64,000 bases of DNA from Glycine soja (GCF_004193775.1 NC_041019.1:52985928-53049927), one strand, 5' to 3'. Positions 1-11,141 are shown, counted from the first letter of the stretch. The notes: generated by a model from the letters alone, not told the origin. Made by a program: numbers and translations.

Positions 1-438
1 CATGGCAACCGCGCGTGCCCCATCATCACCCCCTCCCCCCTCCTAATATTTTCCCTTAGTGCGTATTCCTCTTGCTTGTGATAGACCACACATAAATAAA
101 ATGGGTTTTGCTCTATATTTATCTTTTAATAAACAAATTGTAGAGTCAAATTGGCTTGATGCCATGAGAGCCATTAAAAATGGCAGCTGTAACCTTATTC
201 CCTTGAATATGATAATGATACACAAATGTACTGACCTATGTATTTCTAGAATTGTGTCTTTGGACTAAAATTTCAATATAATAACGAAAAACATAGATGA
301 AGAGGCCTAATACATTTGGCAAGTCCAGTAACTATTGCAAGTAAAAAGTCTAAATCTAAGGTGTTGAATTTCTTCCTAAAAAAAATGATGCTTTAAAATT
401 TTTGCCCCCACCACCAAATTTCTCTAGTTCCGCCCCTG
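1..438. mobile_element. Right end of a hAT-like DNA transposon (truncated by window edge)
   Basis: The segment ending at 438 finishes with the reverse complement of CAGGGGCGGA, preceded by a tract coding for nothing obvious that reads, on the minus strand, as a G-rich stretch after the terminus (about 399-438). Termini beginning CAGGGGCGGA are common on non-autonomous hAT-superfamily elements in plants. The matching left terminus is not in the window, so the element either starts before base 1 or is truncated. Small ORFs here (43-268) show no recognisable domain. Confidence 0.45.
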
Positions 439-1500
439 TCTTCCTTGACAAGCCATTATTTGCACAAACTCTACCAATTGCACACGTTCATCATAAGGGG
501 GCACATGGAGTATTCACTATATTGTAAAAATAACAGCCCTCAAACAAAAAAAAAATCTTGTTCAACATGTTGTATTGAGTCACGTAGCTACTTCCACAAA
601 TTTGTAATCATGTCACAGTCGTTATTTTGAAAACTTTGTGGTACACCTGTTTTTGCAAGGAATGTCCGTAACAAGATCTTAACAAAAAGATGGATAAACG
701 AAAAAATCACGAGGAATTGGTAGTAACCTGCAAAGCCTAACCACATCCACCGGATTTGATTCCGCAACAGCTACAGTTATATTGACTTTATCATTGCACT
801 AATGAAAAGGCTTGTGGTTGATCTAGCTTGTTAACACGGATGAAAAGTTAAAATTTTTTCCATGACTAAGGACATACATGTCATAAAAGGCTGATTGTGT
901 AAATAGAATAAGTGATATTATTATAATTTAATGAGAAACCAAATTATAATGATCAAATTTAGGTTCCTATGACACACTTAATAATATATAAGAGCTTATG
1001 ATTTCATATGCAAAGGGTAAGGCATACAATTTCACTTTTCTCTTTGTTCTCATCAAAATAGAAAAATAAGAAAAAAAAGATTAAAAATTCTCTCTATATT
1101 TGGAAGATCATACCAACAATCTTCTCATCAACTTTTTATAATCATTCTGTTATGACTAATTTAAATATTCTTTTGCATTTAATTTTCATTATGATTTTGA
1201 ATATAAGAATACAAACAAATCTTATTCATCTTTATACGATAATTTTTCTCTACATGAAAGTATGTGGTGATTAGGATCGATGATTGTATATTAGAATCAA
1301 AGTAATTGATTGAATTACTTGAAATTGAATCCCAACACTCTATTCTCTATAGTTTTCTAAACACTGTAAGAGTTGTGCACTCGAGATCGATTATTTAAAA
1401 CGTGCAGTATCTGTTTATCATAACAAGTGGTTATATTTCATGCAATCGATACGGTACATTTTACTTCTTTAAGATATTATATTGATTGATAATATATTTA
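439..1500. other. Intergenic, AT-rich
   Basis: No ORF, RNA gene or repeat that I can support. This is the 3' flank of the first RING-H2 gene, which is transcribed toward this interval. The last ~60 bases share sequence with the corresponding 3' flank of the second RING-H2 gene near 4470-4540, so the duplicated unit extends past the stop codon. Confidence 0.6.
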
Positions 1501-1531
1501 TCACAGTACATAAATGCTAATCATAACAGTA

Positions 1532-2203
1532 TCAAGAGACACAACTACAAGCGAAACAGCACAAAGGGCACGTACTCTTCTGAACAAACCATTGCAAAAT
1601 ACAATCAGGGTGGAAGACATGAGAGCAAGGCAACCTTGCTGCATTATCACCAGAGTTGAAATCCTTGATGCATATGGCACATGGATCCTCCTGTTCATCT
1701 TGAATCAAAAATCTTTTGAGTGCCATTGCCCCCGCAGGCAAAGAATGTTCACCGCCATCACAGGTCATTCTTTGCACCATTTCTCTTGATGGAAGTTCAT
1801 CAGCTTGAAAAAAAAATGGTGTACCCACTACATTATAACAACAGTGGGTCTGGAATACCGTAATGAACACCTGAAAATAATTTATATGAACCCCGGATCG
1901 CTGTAATACTGACTCGCATAACCTAGTAGAAAGGTTTGGAATTAGGTCACAGTCGTGGCCAATGTAAAAGTTTATAGGTACAAACGAGTATGCAAGCAAT
2001 TGCCTTAATATATCATGACATATAGACGGATGATTGAAAATGTCGCGTTCAATTGGTGGTGACTGCATTCGACAAACTTCGGCAGCACTGCTCGGATCAA
2101 AACTTGTTAAAATGATTGTTATGTAGACTACATGATTGATGCAAGTGTTAGCAACATGGGAGAACAACGGGGGTTCTTGAAATTGTTGTGCCATGTTTAC
2201 CAT
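1532..2203 (-). CDS. RING-H2 finger protein, probable E3 ubiquitin ligase (tandem copy A)
   Basis: Single-exon ORF of 223 residues with an ATG at 2203; a second in-frame ATG three codons later is the one conserved in copy B. The C-terminus carries a complete RING-H2 finger with ligands C175, C178, C193, H195, H198, C201, C212 and C215 (CX2C-X14-CXH-X2-HX2C-X10-CX2C), including the motif FHPDCILQWF. Proteins of this class bind an E2 and transfer ubiquitin to substrates. The N-terminal ~170 residues are divergent, with no membrane segment I can call and no domain I recognise. A TATA-like element lies about 90 bases upstream of the ATG. Copy B lies about 3 kb upstream in the same orientation. 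The RING identification is secure; substrate and biological role are unknown, and an undetected small intron cannot be excluded. Confidence 0.8.
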   Translation of the reverse strand: MVNMAQQFQEPPLFSHVANTCINHVVYITIILTSFDPSSAAEVCRMQSPPIERDIFNHPSICHDILRQLLAYSFVPINFYIGHDCDLIPNLSTRLCESVLQRSGVHINYFQVFITVFQTHCCYNVVGTPFFFQADELPSREMVQRMTCDGGEHSLPAGAMALKRFLIQDEQEDPCAICIKDFNSGDNAARLPCSHVFHPDCILQWFVQKSTCPLCCFACSCVS

Positions 2204-2294
2204 GAGAAAGATTGATAGAGGGTACTTTTATGTGTGATTCCACACAAAAAATTGAAATAAGAGAATTGAAAAAAGAGTTATACTGATACTTGGT

Positions 2295-2302
2295 CTATAT
2301 AG
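2295..2302 (-). promoter_or_regulatory. Candidate TATA box of RING-H2 copy A
   Basis: On the minus strand the sequence CTATATAG lies 92-99 bases upstream of the ATG of copy A, in a block that is otherwise conserved upstream of copy B. Position and sequence suit a plant TATA box; this is not proven. Confidence 0.4.
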
Positions 2303-2309
2303 GAATTTG

Positions 2310-2980
2310 CAAAGGTTATTAGATGTATTTATAGTGTATTAGATTATGATCAATATCTTCTGCGAAACAGTATTGGAGGGAAGCTTGAAATTTTGGGGGT
2401 ATTTTTATGTAAATGGAGGGAAGTATGGCATAATACATACATACATATATATAACTTTCCAATTAAATAACGTCAGTTGAGGAAGGTTTGAATATTTGCT
2501 TTTTTTCCCTTTTTCGAAAATGAAAGCATGTATGACATAATAATTGAAAATATTTTATACTTAACTTTCCAAATTCGATCATTTATCATTTTTATATATT
2601 TTACACATTAAAGTTAAAAAATCTCTATATATCATTTAAATATGTTAAAATATTTAAATCTAAAAAATATTAGGAAGATGTATATGAAATACTAATTATT
2701 ATGAAGATGTTTTTTTAAATATGCATGAATATGATTTTCGTAGAAAATGTATATACCTTTTCAATTATATTTATTTAAAAAAACATATTGTGGAAAGTAT
2801 ATATACTATTCATTCATTAATTGAAAAGGAAGGAAGTATGACATAATAATTTTAAAAAATATATATACATAACTTTCCAAATTCAATAATTCATCATTGC
2901 TTATTTATTTTACACATTAACGTTTATATATATCTCTATATCTCTATGTATATTTTCTAAATTTTAAAGCATTTTAATCA
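2310..2980. other. Intergenic, AT-rich
   Basis: Very AT-rich upstream flank of RING-H2 copy A. Two related stretches (about 2540-2640 and 2830-2950) share phrases such as ataacTTTCCAAATTc and TTTTACACATTAA, so part of this DNA is locally duplicated. No gene seen. Confidence 0.5.
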
Positions 2981-2984
2981 ATGG

Positions 2985-3785
2985 TGGGATAGGTGGTCCA
3001 CCTAAATCATAATTATCAACCATTAGATTTATAATCTTGTTATAACAGGATAATCCACGCCAGATTTCTCCAGCCCTTTTCCAAGAATCCTCTAACCACC
3101 TTTTACCAATTATCGAAAATCATCTTCGACGATGACATTTTATGTTTTTTTCCTCCCCACCTTCATCCCTCCTCCTTTCTCTCTAATGAGTAAAAATTAA
3201 TGCTACAACAAAGCCTCTATGGCTTGAAGAGAGAGCGCGTGTGACGGTTAAAATTCACACTTGTATCAATCAACGATGCCATTTTGAGGAAAACCTTGAG
3301 CAGAGGTGTGACGAAGTTATTGAGGCAATACTCCAAACACCTTCAAGAAGTTGCACAGGCCATACCTTGGGGAAATCGTGCTTACCAATAACTGTTAAAG
3401 CCTTTTTAAGCTAACTATAAAATTTTGGGGTTATGGAGAGCATGAGTGGCACAATCAAAGACTTGATATGCTCCTTCTCTAGGGGGAGTATAGGGACGTT
3501 AGAAGACCACCATTTCTTTAAGTGTTTCTATTTTAGTTTTGAGTTGGCATCAAAGAAATCGCCAAAGAGGAGGGAGGTGAGGGTGGTAGCGAAGAAAGAA
3601 AAAGAAACATTATCCTAGAAATCGTCTCTCAAAGTGTTGAACAGTGATCAAAGGATTCCTCAAAGAAGTTTGAAGAAATCTATCTTGTGTGAACAAAACT
3701 AGTCCTACTATAACAAGATCATTGATATTTAGGATCCTTTGTAAAGGCAACCTGTCAAGGTGGTCCACCCTATCCTTGCTCTAAA
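2985..3785. mobile_element. ~800-bp inverted-repeat element, probable non-autonomous DNA transposon
   Basis: The left end (GGATAGGTGGTCCACC near 2986, then ATCTTGTTATAACAGGA near 3032-3048) recurs inverted at the right end (minus-strand AGGATAGGGTGGACCACC near 3760-3780 and ATCTTGTTATAGTAGGA near 3704-3720). The arms are about 70-80 bp and imperfect. The interior has a 61-codon ORF (3433-3618) with a lysine/arginine-rich end and no known domain. Target-site duplication not resolved, so the superfamily is left open. Confidence 0.45.
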
Positions 3786-4494
3786 ATTAAAAAACTTTTT
3801 AGTATTTGAAAGATTAATCATGTCATTACTTTTATATGGGTATTTCATAATTGTGTATGATAATTGGTTATCTATATATTCATCATCAACCAGGACTAAA
3901 AATATGTTTAACCCTATAATTTATAATTTATCATAATTTTTCATTTTTATTTTGGTACTTTAACGAAAATAATTCCCATATGTTGTCTCTTTTAAATTTT
4001 CAATATTTACTCTAATTATTTTTATTAATAAAATGTTTGATATTTAATATAAAAAAATAATACTTTAAGAGTTTAGCAAACCAATGACATGGAAATGAAA
4101 GCACACTAAAGGCCATGACAAATGGAAATGACAATAACTTGGGAGTGAATTATGAGTCGTGGCTTTTTAGAGTGAATGTTGTATTCCCAGGTGAATCAAA
4201 GAGAATGTGGGCGTGTGTTTTATTTGCCCCTACTCTCGTTTCTACTCTCTCTATGATCTATGTTCTGGCTTTTCTTTTTCTCGGCATTTTGTTTCTCCCT
4301 GTATGCAATAATAGATATATGGAGAATCATGAAAGAAAACAAATTATATATATTAAATTTTAAAAGTCTTAAGGTGTCAATATTATTAGTAAGGAAGGTG
4401 TAATGGATAGCCGAAATTAATCACCCTCAAAAGAAAAACATCAAATAGATTCAAGTATTTATATTTCATACGATACGATACATATTTTACTTCT
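3786..4494. other. Intergenic, AT-rich
   Basis: No supported gene. An 82-codon ORF at 4115-4363 has a hydrophobic centre but no homology I recognise and unremarkable codon use; I do not call it. The right edge is the 3' flank of RING-H2 copy B. Confidence 0.5.
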
Positions 4495-4546
4495 TTAAGA
4501 TAATAAATTTTTACCACAGTACATTAATGCGCGAATCATAACAGTA

Positions 4547-5209
4547 TCAAGAGACACGACTACAAGCGAAACAGCACAAAGGGCACGTACTCTTCTGAAC
4601 AAACCATTGCAAAATACAATCAGGGTGGAAGACATGAGAGCAAGGCAACCTTGCTGCATTATCACCAGAGTTGAAATCCTTGATGCATATGGCACATGGA
4701 TCCTCCTGTTCATCTTCAACCATAAATCTTTCGAGTGTCGTTGCCCCCGCAGGCAAAGACAAATGCTCACCTCCATCACAGGCCATTCTTTGCACTAATC
4801 CTCTTGATGGAAGTCCATCAGCTAGAAAAATGAATGGTGTACCCACTACATTATAACAACAGTGGCTCTGAAATACCATAATGAACACCTGAAAATAATT
4901 TATATGAACCCTGGACCGATGTAATACTGACTCGCGTAACCTTGTTGAAAGGTTTGGAACCAGGTCACAGTCGTGGCCAAGGATGAAATTTATAGGTATA
5001 TACAATTGTGTAAGCAAATGCTTTAATAGATTATTACATACACACTGATGATTGAAAATGTCATGTTGAATTGGTAACTGCATTCGACAAAGTCTCACAC
5101 CAAAGCTTGGATCAAAAGTTGAGACAAAGATGCTTATATAGACCATATGATTGATGAAAGTATTAGCAACATTGGAGAACAAGGTGGGTTCTTGAAATTG
5201 TCGTGTCAT
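4547..5209 (-). CDS. RING-H2 finger protein, probable E3 ubiquitin ligase (tandem copy B)
   Basis: Single-exon ORF, 220 residues from the ATG at 5209. The frame is open further upstream to 5257, but that extension begins at a GTG and has no ATG. The RING-H2 finger is the same as in copy A (two CX2C pairs flanking CXHX2HX2C, 14- and 10-residue spacers). The last ~53 codons match copy A with a single nucleotide difference, which changes a Cys to Arg three residues from the end. The N-terminal ~170 residues differ at many positions, with blocks such as GHDCDL and HINYFQVFI conserved. The upstream TATA-like element is two bases shorter than in copy A. Likely a cytosolic or nuclear E3; substrate unknown. 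An intact frame suggests function, but expression cannot be judged here. Confidence 0.78.
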   Translation of the reverse strand: MTRQFQEPTLFSNVANTFINHMVYISIFVSTFDPSFGVRLCRMQLPIQHDIFNHQCVCNNLLKHLLTQLYIPINFILGHDCDLVPNLSTRLRESVLHRSRVHINYFQVFIMVFQSHCCYNVVGTPFIFLADGLPSRGLVQRMACDGGEHLSLPAGATTLERFMVEDEQEDPCAICIKDFNSGDNAARLPCSHVFHPDCILQWFVQKSTCPLCCFACSRVS

Positions 5210-5562
5210 GTTCACGATGAGGAAGATTGATAGTGATACTTTTGTGTGTGATTGCACACAAAGGTATAGAAATAAGAAGAGATCGAATTGAAAAAGAGAT
5301 ATAGTAATAATTGGTCTATAGGGATTTGCATAGGTTAGATGTATTTATATTGTTGTGAGGTAATATATCTGTTATGATAAATCGTTTCAAGGCGGTGTTG
5401 GAGGGAAGCGTGAGATTTTGGTCTTTTGGTGAAAAAGGAAAGCTTGACAGTTTTCTTTTTTGTGAAGGAGGGAAGCATGAGATTTTGTTCTTTTGGTCAA
5501 GGACGGAAGTATATATGAGGTAAATAATTTAAAAAATTTGTATACTTAAAAAGATTTTCTAT

Positions 5563-5568
<6 letters not shown>

Positions 5569-5611
<43 letters not shown>
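5569..5611. repeat. (AT)n microsatellite
   Basis: Uninterrupted AT dinucleotide run of about 43 bases upstream of RING-H2 copy B. Confidence 0.95.
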
Positions 5612-5612
<1 letters not shown>

Positions 5613-5754
5613 ATATTAGAACATTTGAATGTAAAATTCAATGCAAAAAACGTTAAAAACAATTTTTTATATTTATTTCTTTCCTATAATAGTTTAATTT
5701 TTTCTCATCATTTTTTTACATTATCTCTGAAAATTAGATTACTTTTATATTGAC

Positions 5755-5756
<2 letters not shown>

Positions 5757-5809
<53 letters not shown>
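5757..5809. repeat. (TA)n microsatellite
   Basis: Uninterrupted TA run of about 53 bases. Confidence 0.95.
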
Positions 5810-5813
<4 letters not shown>

Positions 5814-5989
5814 TGATTCGTTAAAAAAGTTAGAAGTAAATTAAATTTTAAAAAGTGTGTTATGTACCTTTATGTTTTCCCAAACTCAATAAAACCTGAC
5901 AATAACGGAGTGAGATTTAAAAATTAAAACCCTCATTTTTTAAACTCAAACTTGAATTTTCCTTGCCTTTCATGAGTACAAGGATGAGG

Positions 5990-6690
5990 AGAGCTAAACT
6001 TGCCCTTGACCTACCTTGTTGTTATGCCTAACCTTGACTAGTGCATCTTTGCCCTACCTTGGATAGCACATCTTCAATTCCACCTCAGCCAACATAACTT
6101 CAACTTAACCTTGGCCAATGCATATTTGACTTGTCCAAAGTAAATGGATCTTCAACTCAATCTCAATAAAGGCATTCTCAATTTAGTCTCGACCTCGACA
6201 AAGACATCTTCAACTCAACTTCAACTAGGTCATTTTTAGTTTGATCTTAACTAGGGTATCATAAAAGAATTGATCTTAAATAACATTTTTGGTTTGGCCT
6301 TGACTAGGGCATCTTTAATTTGACCATAACCAATGTATCTTTAACTCAACCTCAATCATTGCATCTTTGCCTCAACCTTGGCATATGCATCTTCGACTTA
6401 ACCTTTACACATGCATCTTTCGCTTAGTCTTGAGTAGTGTATCTTCAGCTCAACCCCGAATAACATATCTTAATTTCAACCTTGATTAGATCAACTTAAA
6501 CTTGGCCTTGGTCATAGCATAATTCGGCTCAATTTCAATTAGAGTAATTTCAGCTTAACCTTAGTCAGAGTAATCACACCTTGGCTAGAGCACCTTAACG
6601 TTGATCTCGATTAGAGCATCTTAAGCTCGGCCTCGGCCAAAGCATCTTAAGCTTCTTGATCTTGGCTAGAACATCTTAAGCTTGATTCAA
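5990..6690. repeat. Degenerate ~30-bp minisatellite
   Basis: About 700 bases built from a diverged unit of roughly 30 bases, recognisable as CTTGACTAGGGCATCTT followed by a CAACTTAACCTTGG-like half. Variants recur more than 20 times across 6000-6690. There is no open frame through it, so it is not a repeat protein now. Such arrays occur inside some plant LTR retrotransposons and as stand-alone satellites; I see no flanking LTRs. Confidence 0.75.
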
Positions 6691-7494
6691 CTAAATGTTT
6701 TTAAATTAAAATGTAATGCAAGTAAAAATAAAGGGACAACAAAATAAAAAACACTTAGAAGAATAATTTGTTGGGTACTTGAAGTGATTAACTTTATTGA
6801 CCATTTCATTATTTGTATCACACACATATAGGTGTACATCCCTCTTCAACAACAAACTACCAATAAGAAAAAAAGTTGTCAACAAACTACCAATAAGATA
6901 AAAAAAAATGCCTGCTAAGAATAAACTATGACAGACCACCTCCATATATAATTTATGGAACATTCTATCCTCCCTCCAATAAAACTAAATGAAAGAGATG
7001 TTATGTGCCCTTATACTCTCCATTAAGTGAATAATCTTATTGTTGTTTTTGATTAATGGATAAAATAATAAACAAGAAATCTTTATCAAGAAAATTTAAC
7101 TCAATTAATTAAACACAGTACATGAGTTATTATAAACATTCTAATAAGGAAGTTCATCATATGTTACATTGACTCTCATCCCCCTCATAAATTTCTGAAT
7201 ACAAAGATAGGCTTTGATGATCACCAAATCGACCTAGCATGGGTATACGAACACATAGATATACATAAAGTAAGCGACAACCACCAAGAAAACATTTGTA
7301 ATGATTACTATTGTTTTTTATATGATAAAAATATATGCACAAACGTAGAGGAGAATCATCGAAGGATCAAGATCATTGTATAATTTGTTGATTTAATTAT
7401 CACAATTAATGTACAGTTGACATATAAACTATATATTGGCATTCAATAGAAAGAGCTTAATGCTTTTTTTACTACACAAAGATTTTTGTTAAGA

Positions 7495-7537
7495 GTCCCA
7501 CATCGGATGATTCATAAATATGATAAGTGTTTATATA
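7495..7537 (+). promoter_or_regulatory. USE-like plus TATA-like motif pair
   Basis: GTCCCACATCG at 7495-7505 matches the plant snRNA upstream sequence element (RTCCCACATCG). A TATATA motif starts at 7532, 26 bases further on, which is the spacing of RNA polymerase III-type plant snRNA promoters. No U6, U3, 7SL or MRP RNA sequence is visible downstream, and a T-run occurs within about 40 bases, so this may be coincidence or part of a dispersed repeat. Confidence 0.25.
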
Positions 7538-7903
7538 GTTTGGTAGTTAAGAGTTAACTGATTTTTAAGGAGACCTTTTGAATGTATTTGCTGCATTATA
7601 AAATTTAATAATTTTTAATATCTAAAATTATATTTTCATTGGCAATAGGACTATTCATAGATCTGTTTCCTTCTGCGGAAAATGAATAAATGAGGCATTA
7701 TGGTGCATTGGACACGAGACCATAATGTTCCTTTCGAAATTTAAATTCTAATTTGGATCTAGTTGGATCTGAATCTTCATTTATGCACTTTTCTGGTTTA
7801 TACATAAAGTTTTAGTGTTGGCAGGGAGTCTTTTTTATTCCATTCTGTTGTCTTTAATAAAAATACCTTTTGTTTGCTGATAAAAATAAATAAATTCTAA
7901 TTG

Positions 7904-7905
<2 letters not shown>

Positions 7906-7964
<59 letters not shown>
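7906..7964. repeat. (TA)n microsatellite
   Basis: TA run of about 59 bases. Confidence 0.95.
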
Positions 7965-7969
<5 letters not shown>

Positions 7970-8426
7970 GCGTACTTAGCACATGATGATGGGGATAAAT
8001 GAACAGTGAAAAATGGTGAAACATACCTCCAAATTAAATTAGAATTTGAAAACACCATTTAGACAATTTTTTTCTCTAAGACTTCGGTGCTATAATCTTC
8101 TTATATTGACTTGAGCATTTGAATATTCATAAGATTTCACATAAGTTGATGAATCTTTAATTAATGAATATTTGTTAAATCATTAATATAGGAAATAAAA
8201 AAAACATAATAAAAAAGCAGTTTAGTTTAGTAAATACTAGTATTAGAAATCAGTTAGAAATTATAGATTGTAAATATGAGTACATTTGACTTTTTCTTAT
8301 TTTTTTATAAGTGGACAACAACTTAAACAATAATTTATACATGTGGACATCAACTCAAATAAATAAGTTGTCAACAACTTAATTGAAAAAATAAGGAAAA
8401 ATCATTGTTCAAAGTCATTGAATCCA

Positions 8427-8872
8427 TGATGGAAAGATTTGAGAAATTCTATTTAAATTGGAAAGTTCAATGATAGGAGAAAAGAAATATCACACAAATC
8501 GTTAAGTTTATTATGAATAACATAATTTGTAATGAAAGGGTTCAAAAATATACTTTCTAGCGTGTTGAACCCATAATACAAAGTTTTTTTTATAAAAAAA
8601 AAAGATAACAACTAATTGTCTAGCCGGAAACGGTTACAACAAAAAAAAACAAAAATAATTACAGATATAACATAACCTATGTTAATGAACTACCAGATTT
8701 GACACTCCCTTTTACATGACTAGACACTCCACCATATTATAGAAGATTTGACAACCAAAATAAAAGGCAACAATACAAGACTTGACGACCAAAACAGAAG
8801 GTAAAAGTACAAGACTAGATGACCATGTTGTCATTCATCCTATTTCTTTCGTCCATTGTCCAACAATCAACA
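8427..8872 (-). repeat. 3' LTR of the Copia element
   Basis: 446 bases, aligning over most of its length with 11142-11498, for example the shared ATCACACAAATCGTTAAGTT. On the minus strand the adjoining internal sequence (8873-8890) looks like a degraded polypurine tract. It is about 90 bases longer than its partner because of internal indels. Confidence 0.8.
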
Positions 8873-8889
8873 ATCTTAACCTTGGTTCA

Positions 8890-9335
8890 ATAACATTTTT
8901 GAATTATAAGTAACTTAGTTCATTTCCAACAATCTACACTAAGTAGATCCAGACAATGGATGAACTTACTTCTTGAAATAAACTTCGTGAACATATGTGT
9001 TGAATTCTCCCTCGTGCCCACTTTCTAGAATTCGACTCTTTTCTCTGTATGGATGAAGTAGTATCTAATGTTAATGTGCTTAGTCTAATCATAATGGACT
9101 TGATCCTTCATTGAACAGACATAACCATGTATTATGCCTTTATAATGGATAAAGTCATTGTGGACTGAAGTGTTGCTTTCCAATTAACAAGATAGTTGTC
9201 AATCATAAACATGTACCCAATCATAGATCTCATTCATCCAAATCTGCAGCACAGTCAAAATTTGAGTAACCAACTAAAGCACAAGATGTATCTCCATGGT
9301 AGACAAGTCCAATATCAGTTGTACCCTTAAGGTAC

Positions 9336-9392
<57 letters not shown>

Positions 9393-11130
9393 CACACATT
9401 TTCAGCTTGTCAATGTTCCTTCCTAGGATTATCCATATACCTACTTACAACACTGGCGACTTGTGTTAGGTCTTATCTAGTTCATACCATAGTATACATG
9501 AGGTTTCCTTTAACACTTGCCTAAGGAATACAAGACATTTATTCCTTCTTTGGTTTTGACTAATAGTTTTTAGTTTAGATAGACGAGTGGATACTATAAG
9601 AGGGGTACATACTGATTTTGTGAATGTCATCCCAAAATAATTCAAAATTTTCTAAATGTATTCCTTCTAACACAAAAAGAGCTTTTCCTGATCTCGATCC
9701 CTCTTGATCTTCATGCCTAGAATCTTCTCAACAGGTACCATTTCCTTCACACCTCTTCAATACACAACCATAATTTTCTTTTCCTTCCACCTCAAAACCT
9801 TTAAGTTGATGCATTAGAATGTCGCCCTCTAATCTTCCATGGAGAAAGGCAGTTTTAACATTGAATTTCTCTGACTCTATGTTTAAAGTTACCACTAGGA
9901 CCCACAAAATGCATATAAAGGTGTGTCAAAATGCTAAAGAGAGTATCTCATTATAGTCCACTCCTTCCTTCTGATTATAGCCTTTAGCTACCATACATGC
10001 TTTATAATGGATGACTTCTTTAGTGAATGATCCAAATTTCTTCTTGATGACTTCTTGAAGATCCATTTCTGATCATTAATGTTTCTAACTGTGGACCTCT
10101 TAAACTCTACTTGCTTAGTGACATTCTTGGCCTTGCCCAAATCTTTTAGAATGCATCATATAGAGTTCGTCAAAGACGACATCTCTACTCAGAATGACCT
10201 TTCTTTCATATGAAGACCAAACTTGGAATCCTTTAACTCCATCTCCATACCCGATAAAGAATTCCTTCTTAGCTCTGGGATCTAGCATACCTTCACTTAC
10301 ATGATAGTATGTCGGGCATCCAAACACCTTTAGCATTGAGTATTCAGATGGTTTGTAAGGCTATACCTCAATAGGGGTCTTAAAGTCTATGGTAGTAGAC
10401 AGTGAACGATTCACGAGATAGCATGTTATGTTGACTACCTCAGCCTAAAAACTCCTATTCAAGCCTAAATTGGATAACATGCATTTGGCTCTTTCTAACA
10501 AGGTTATGTTCATTCTTTCAACTACTTTGTATTGTTGTGGGGTATAGTGCACAATACATTATTTTATTATGCCTTCATCTCTACATAATTCATTAAATTT
10601 AGTAGAACAAAATTCCAAGCCATTGTCAATTCTACTACACTTTACTATTTTTCCTGTTTGATTTTTCATAAGAATTGCCAAATGCTTGAAAATTTTGAAA
10701 GCTTTATATTTCTACTTTATCATGAATATCCATGTCATTCTGAAGAAATCATTGATGATGAAGAGGAAGTACTTTGCGCCTCCCAGTGATGGAACTCTTA
10801 AAGGCTCCCAACAATCAAAATGGGTTTTATCCAATATGGACTTTGTTGTGTGCACAACCTTTGGGAACTTTGTTCGATGTTTCGTCCCATAGACGCAGTG
10901 CTCACAAAATTAAAGAGGTTCCACCTTGTGATTTCTAAGTAAGTCTTGCTTGCTCAAAATATTTAGACCTTTCTCACTTGTGTGGCCTAGATTATCTTTG
11001 CTCTTCTTGCCACATTTGCTATTCTTCTTCATCTGTTCTTTAGTAGAATCAACTACTCGTAATCTGGATATAGAGCCTTCATCACGATTCTCAAACGCCT
11101 TTAGTTGAATCAATCTCGAATAGAAGCTTT
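8890..11130 (-). pseudogene. Copia pol relic (pre-integrase, integrase, reverse transcriptase, RNase H pieces)
   Basis: On the minus strand, in Copia order, one can read a GAG-pre-integrase remnant (GLNILSKQDLL, about 10930-10980), an integrase core with the DNGLEF motif (about 10606-10641), the integrase C-terminal KVFGCPTYYHV...GYGDGVKG (10115-10336), a reverse-transcriptase piece with VAKGYNQKEGVDYNEI and NVKTAFLHGRLEGDI (about 9800-9990), and an RT/RNase H junction with VASVVSRYMDNPRKEH (about 9407-9460) followed by KYLKGTTDIGLVYHGDT (about 9290-9340). Stops and frameshifts break every segment, and a TA microsatellite sits within the last part. Nothing here can be translated into a working polyprotein. 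Confidence 0.85.
9341..9397. repeat. (TA)n(CA)n compound microsatellite inside the Copia relic
   Basis: TA run at 9341-9382 followed by ACACAC to about 9397. It interrupts the RT/RNase H remnant between the conserved EH and KYLKGT motifs. Confidence 0.9.
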
Positions 11131-11141
11131 AGATAGCATTT

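Larger units (their letters stand above)
6691..8426. other. Intergenic with a TA microsatellite
   Basis: No supported gene. Short ORFs at 6706-6963 and 7157-7342 (both minus) lack domains. A snRNA-promoter-like motif pair lies at 7495-7537 and is listed separately. Confidence 0.5.

Noticed and set aside
1501..1789. ORFs antisense to RING-H2 copy A (and the equivalents at 4495-4856 for copy B)
   Set aside because: They are duplicated together with the RING frame and have no domain; they are shadow frames.
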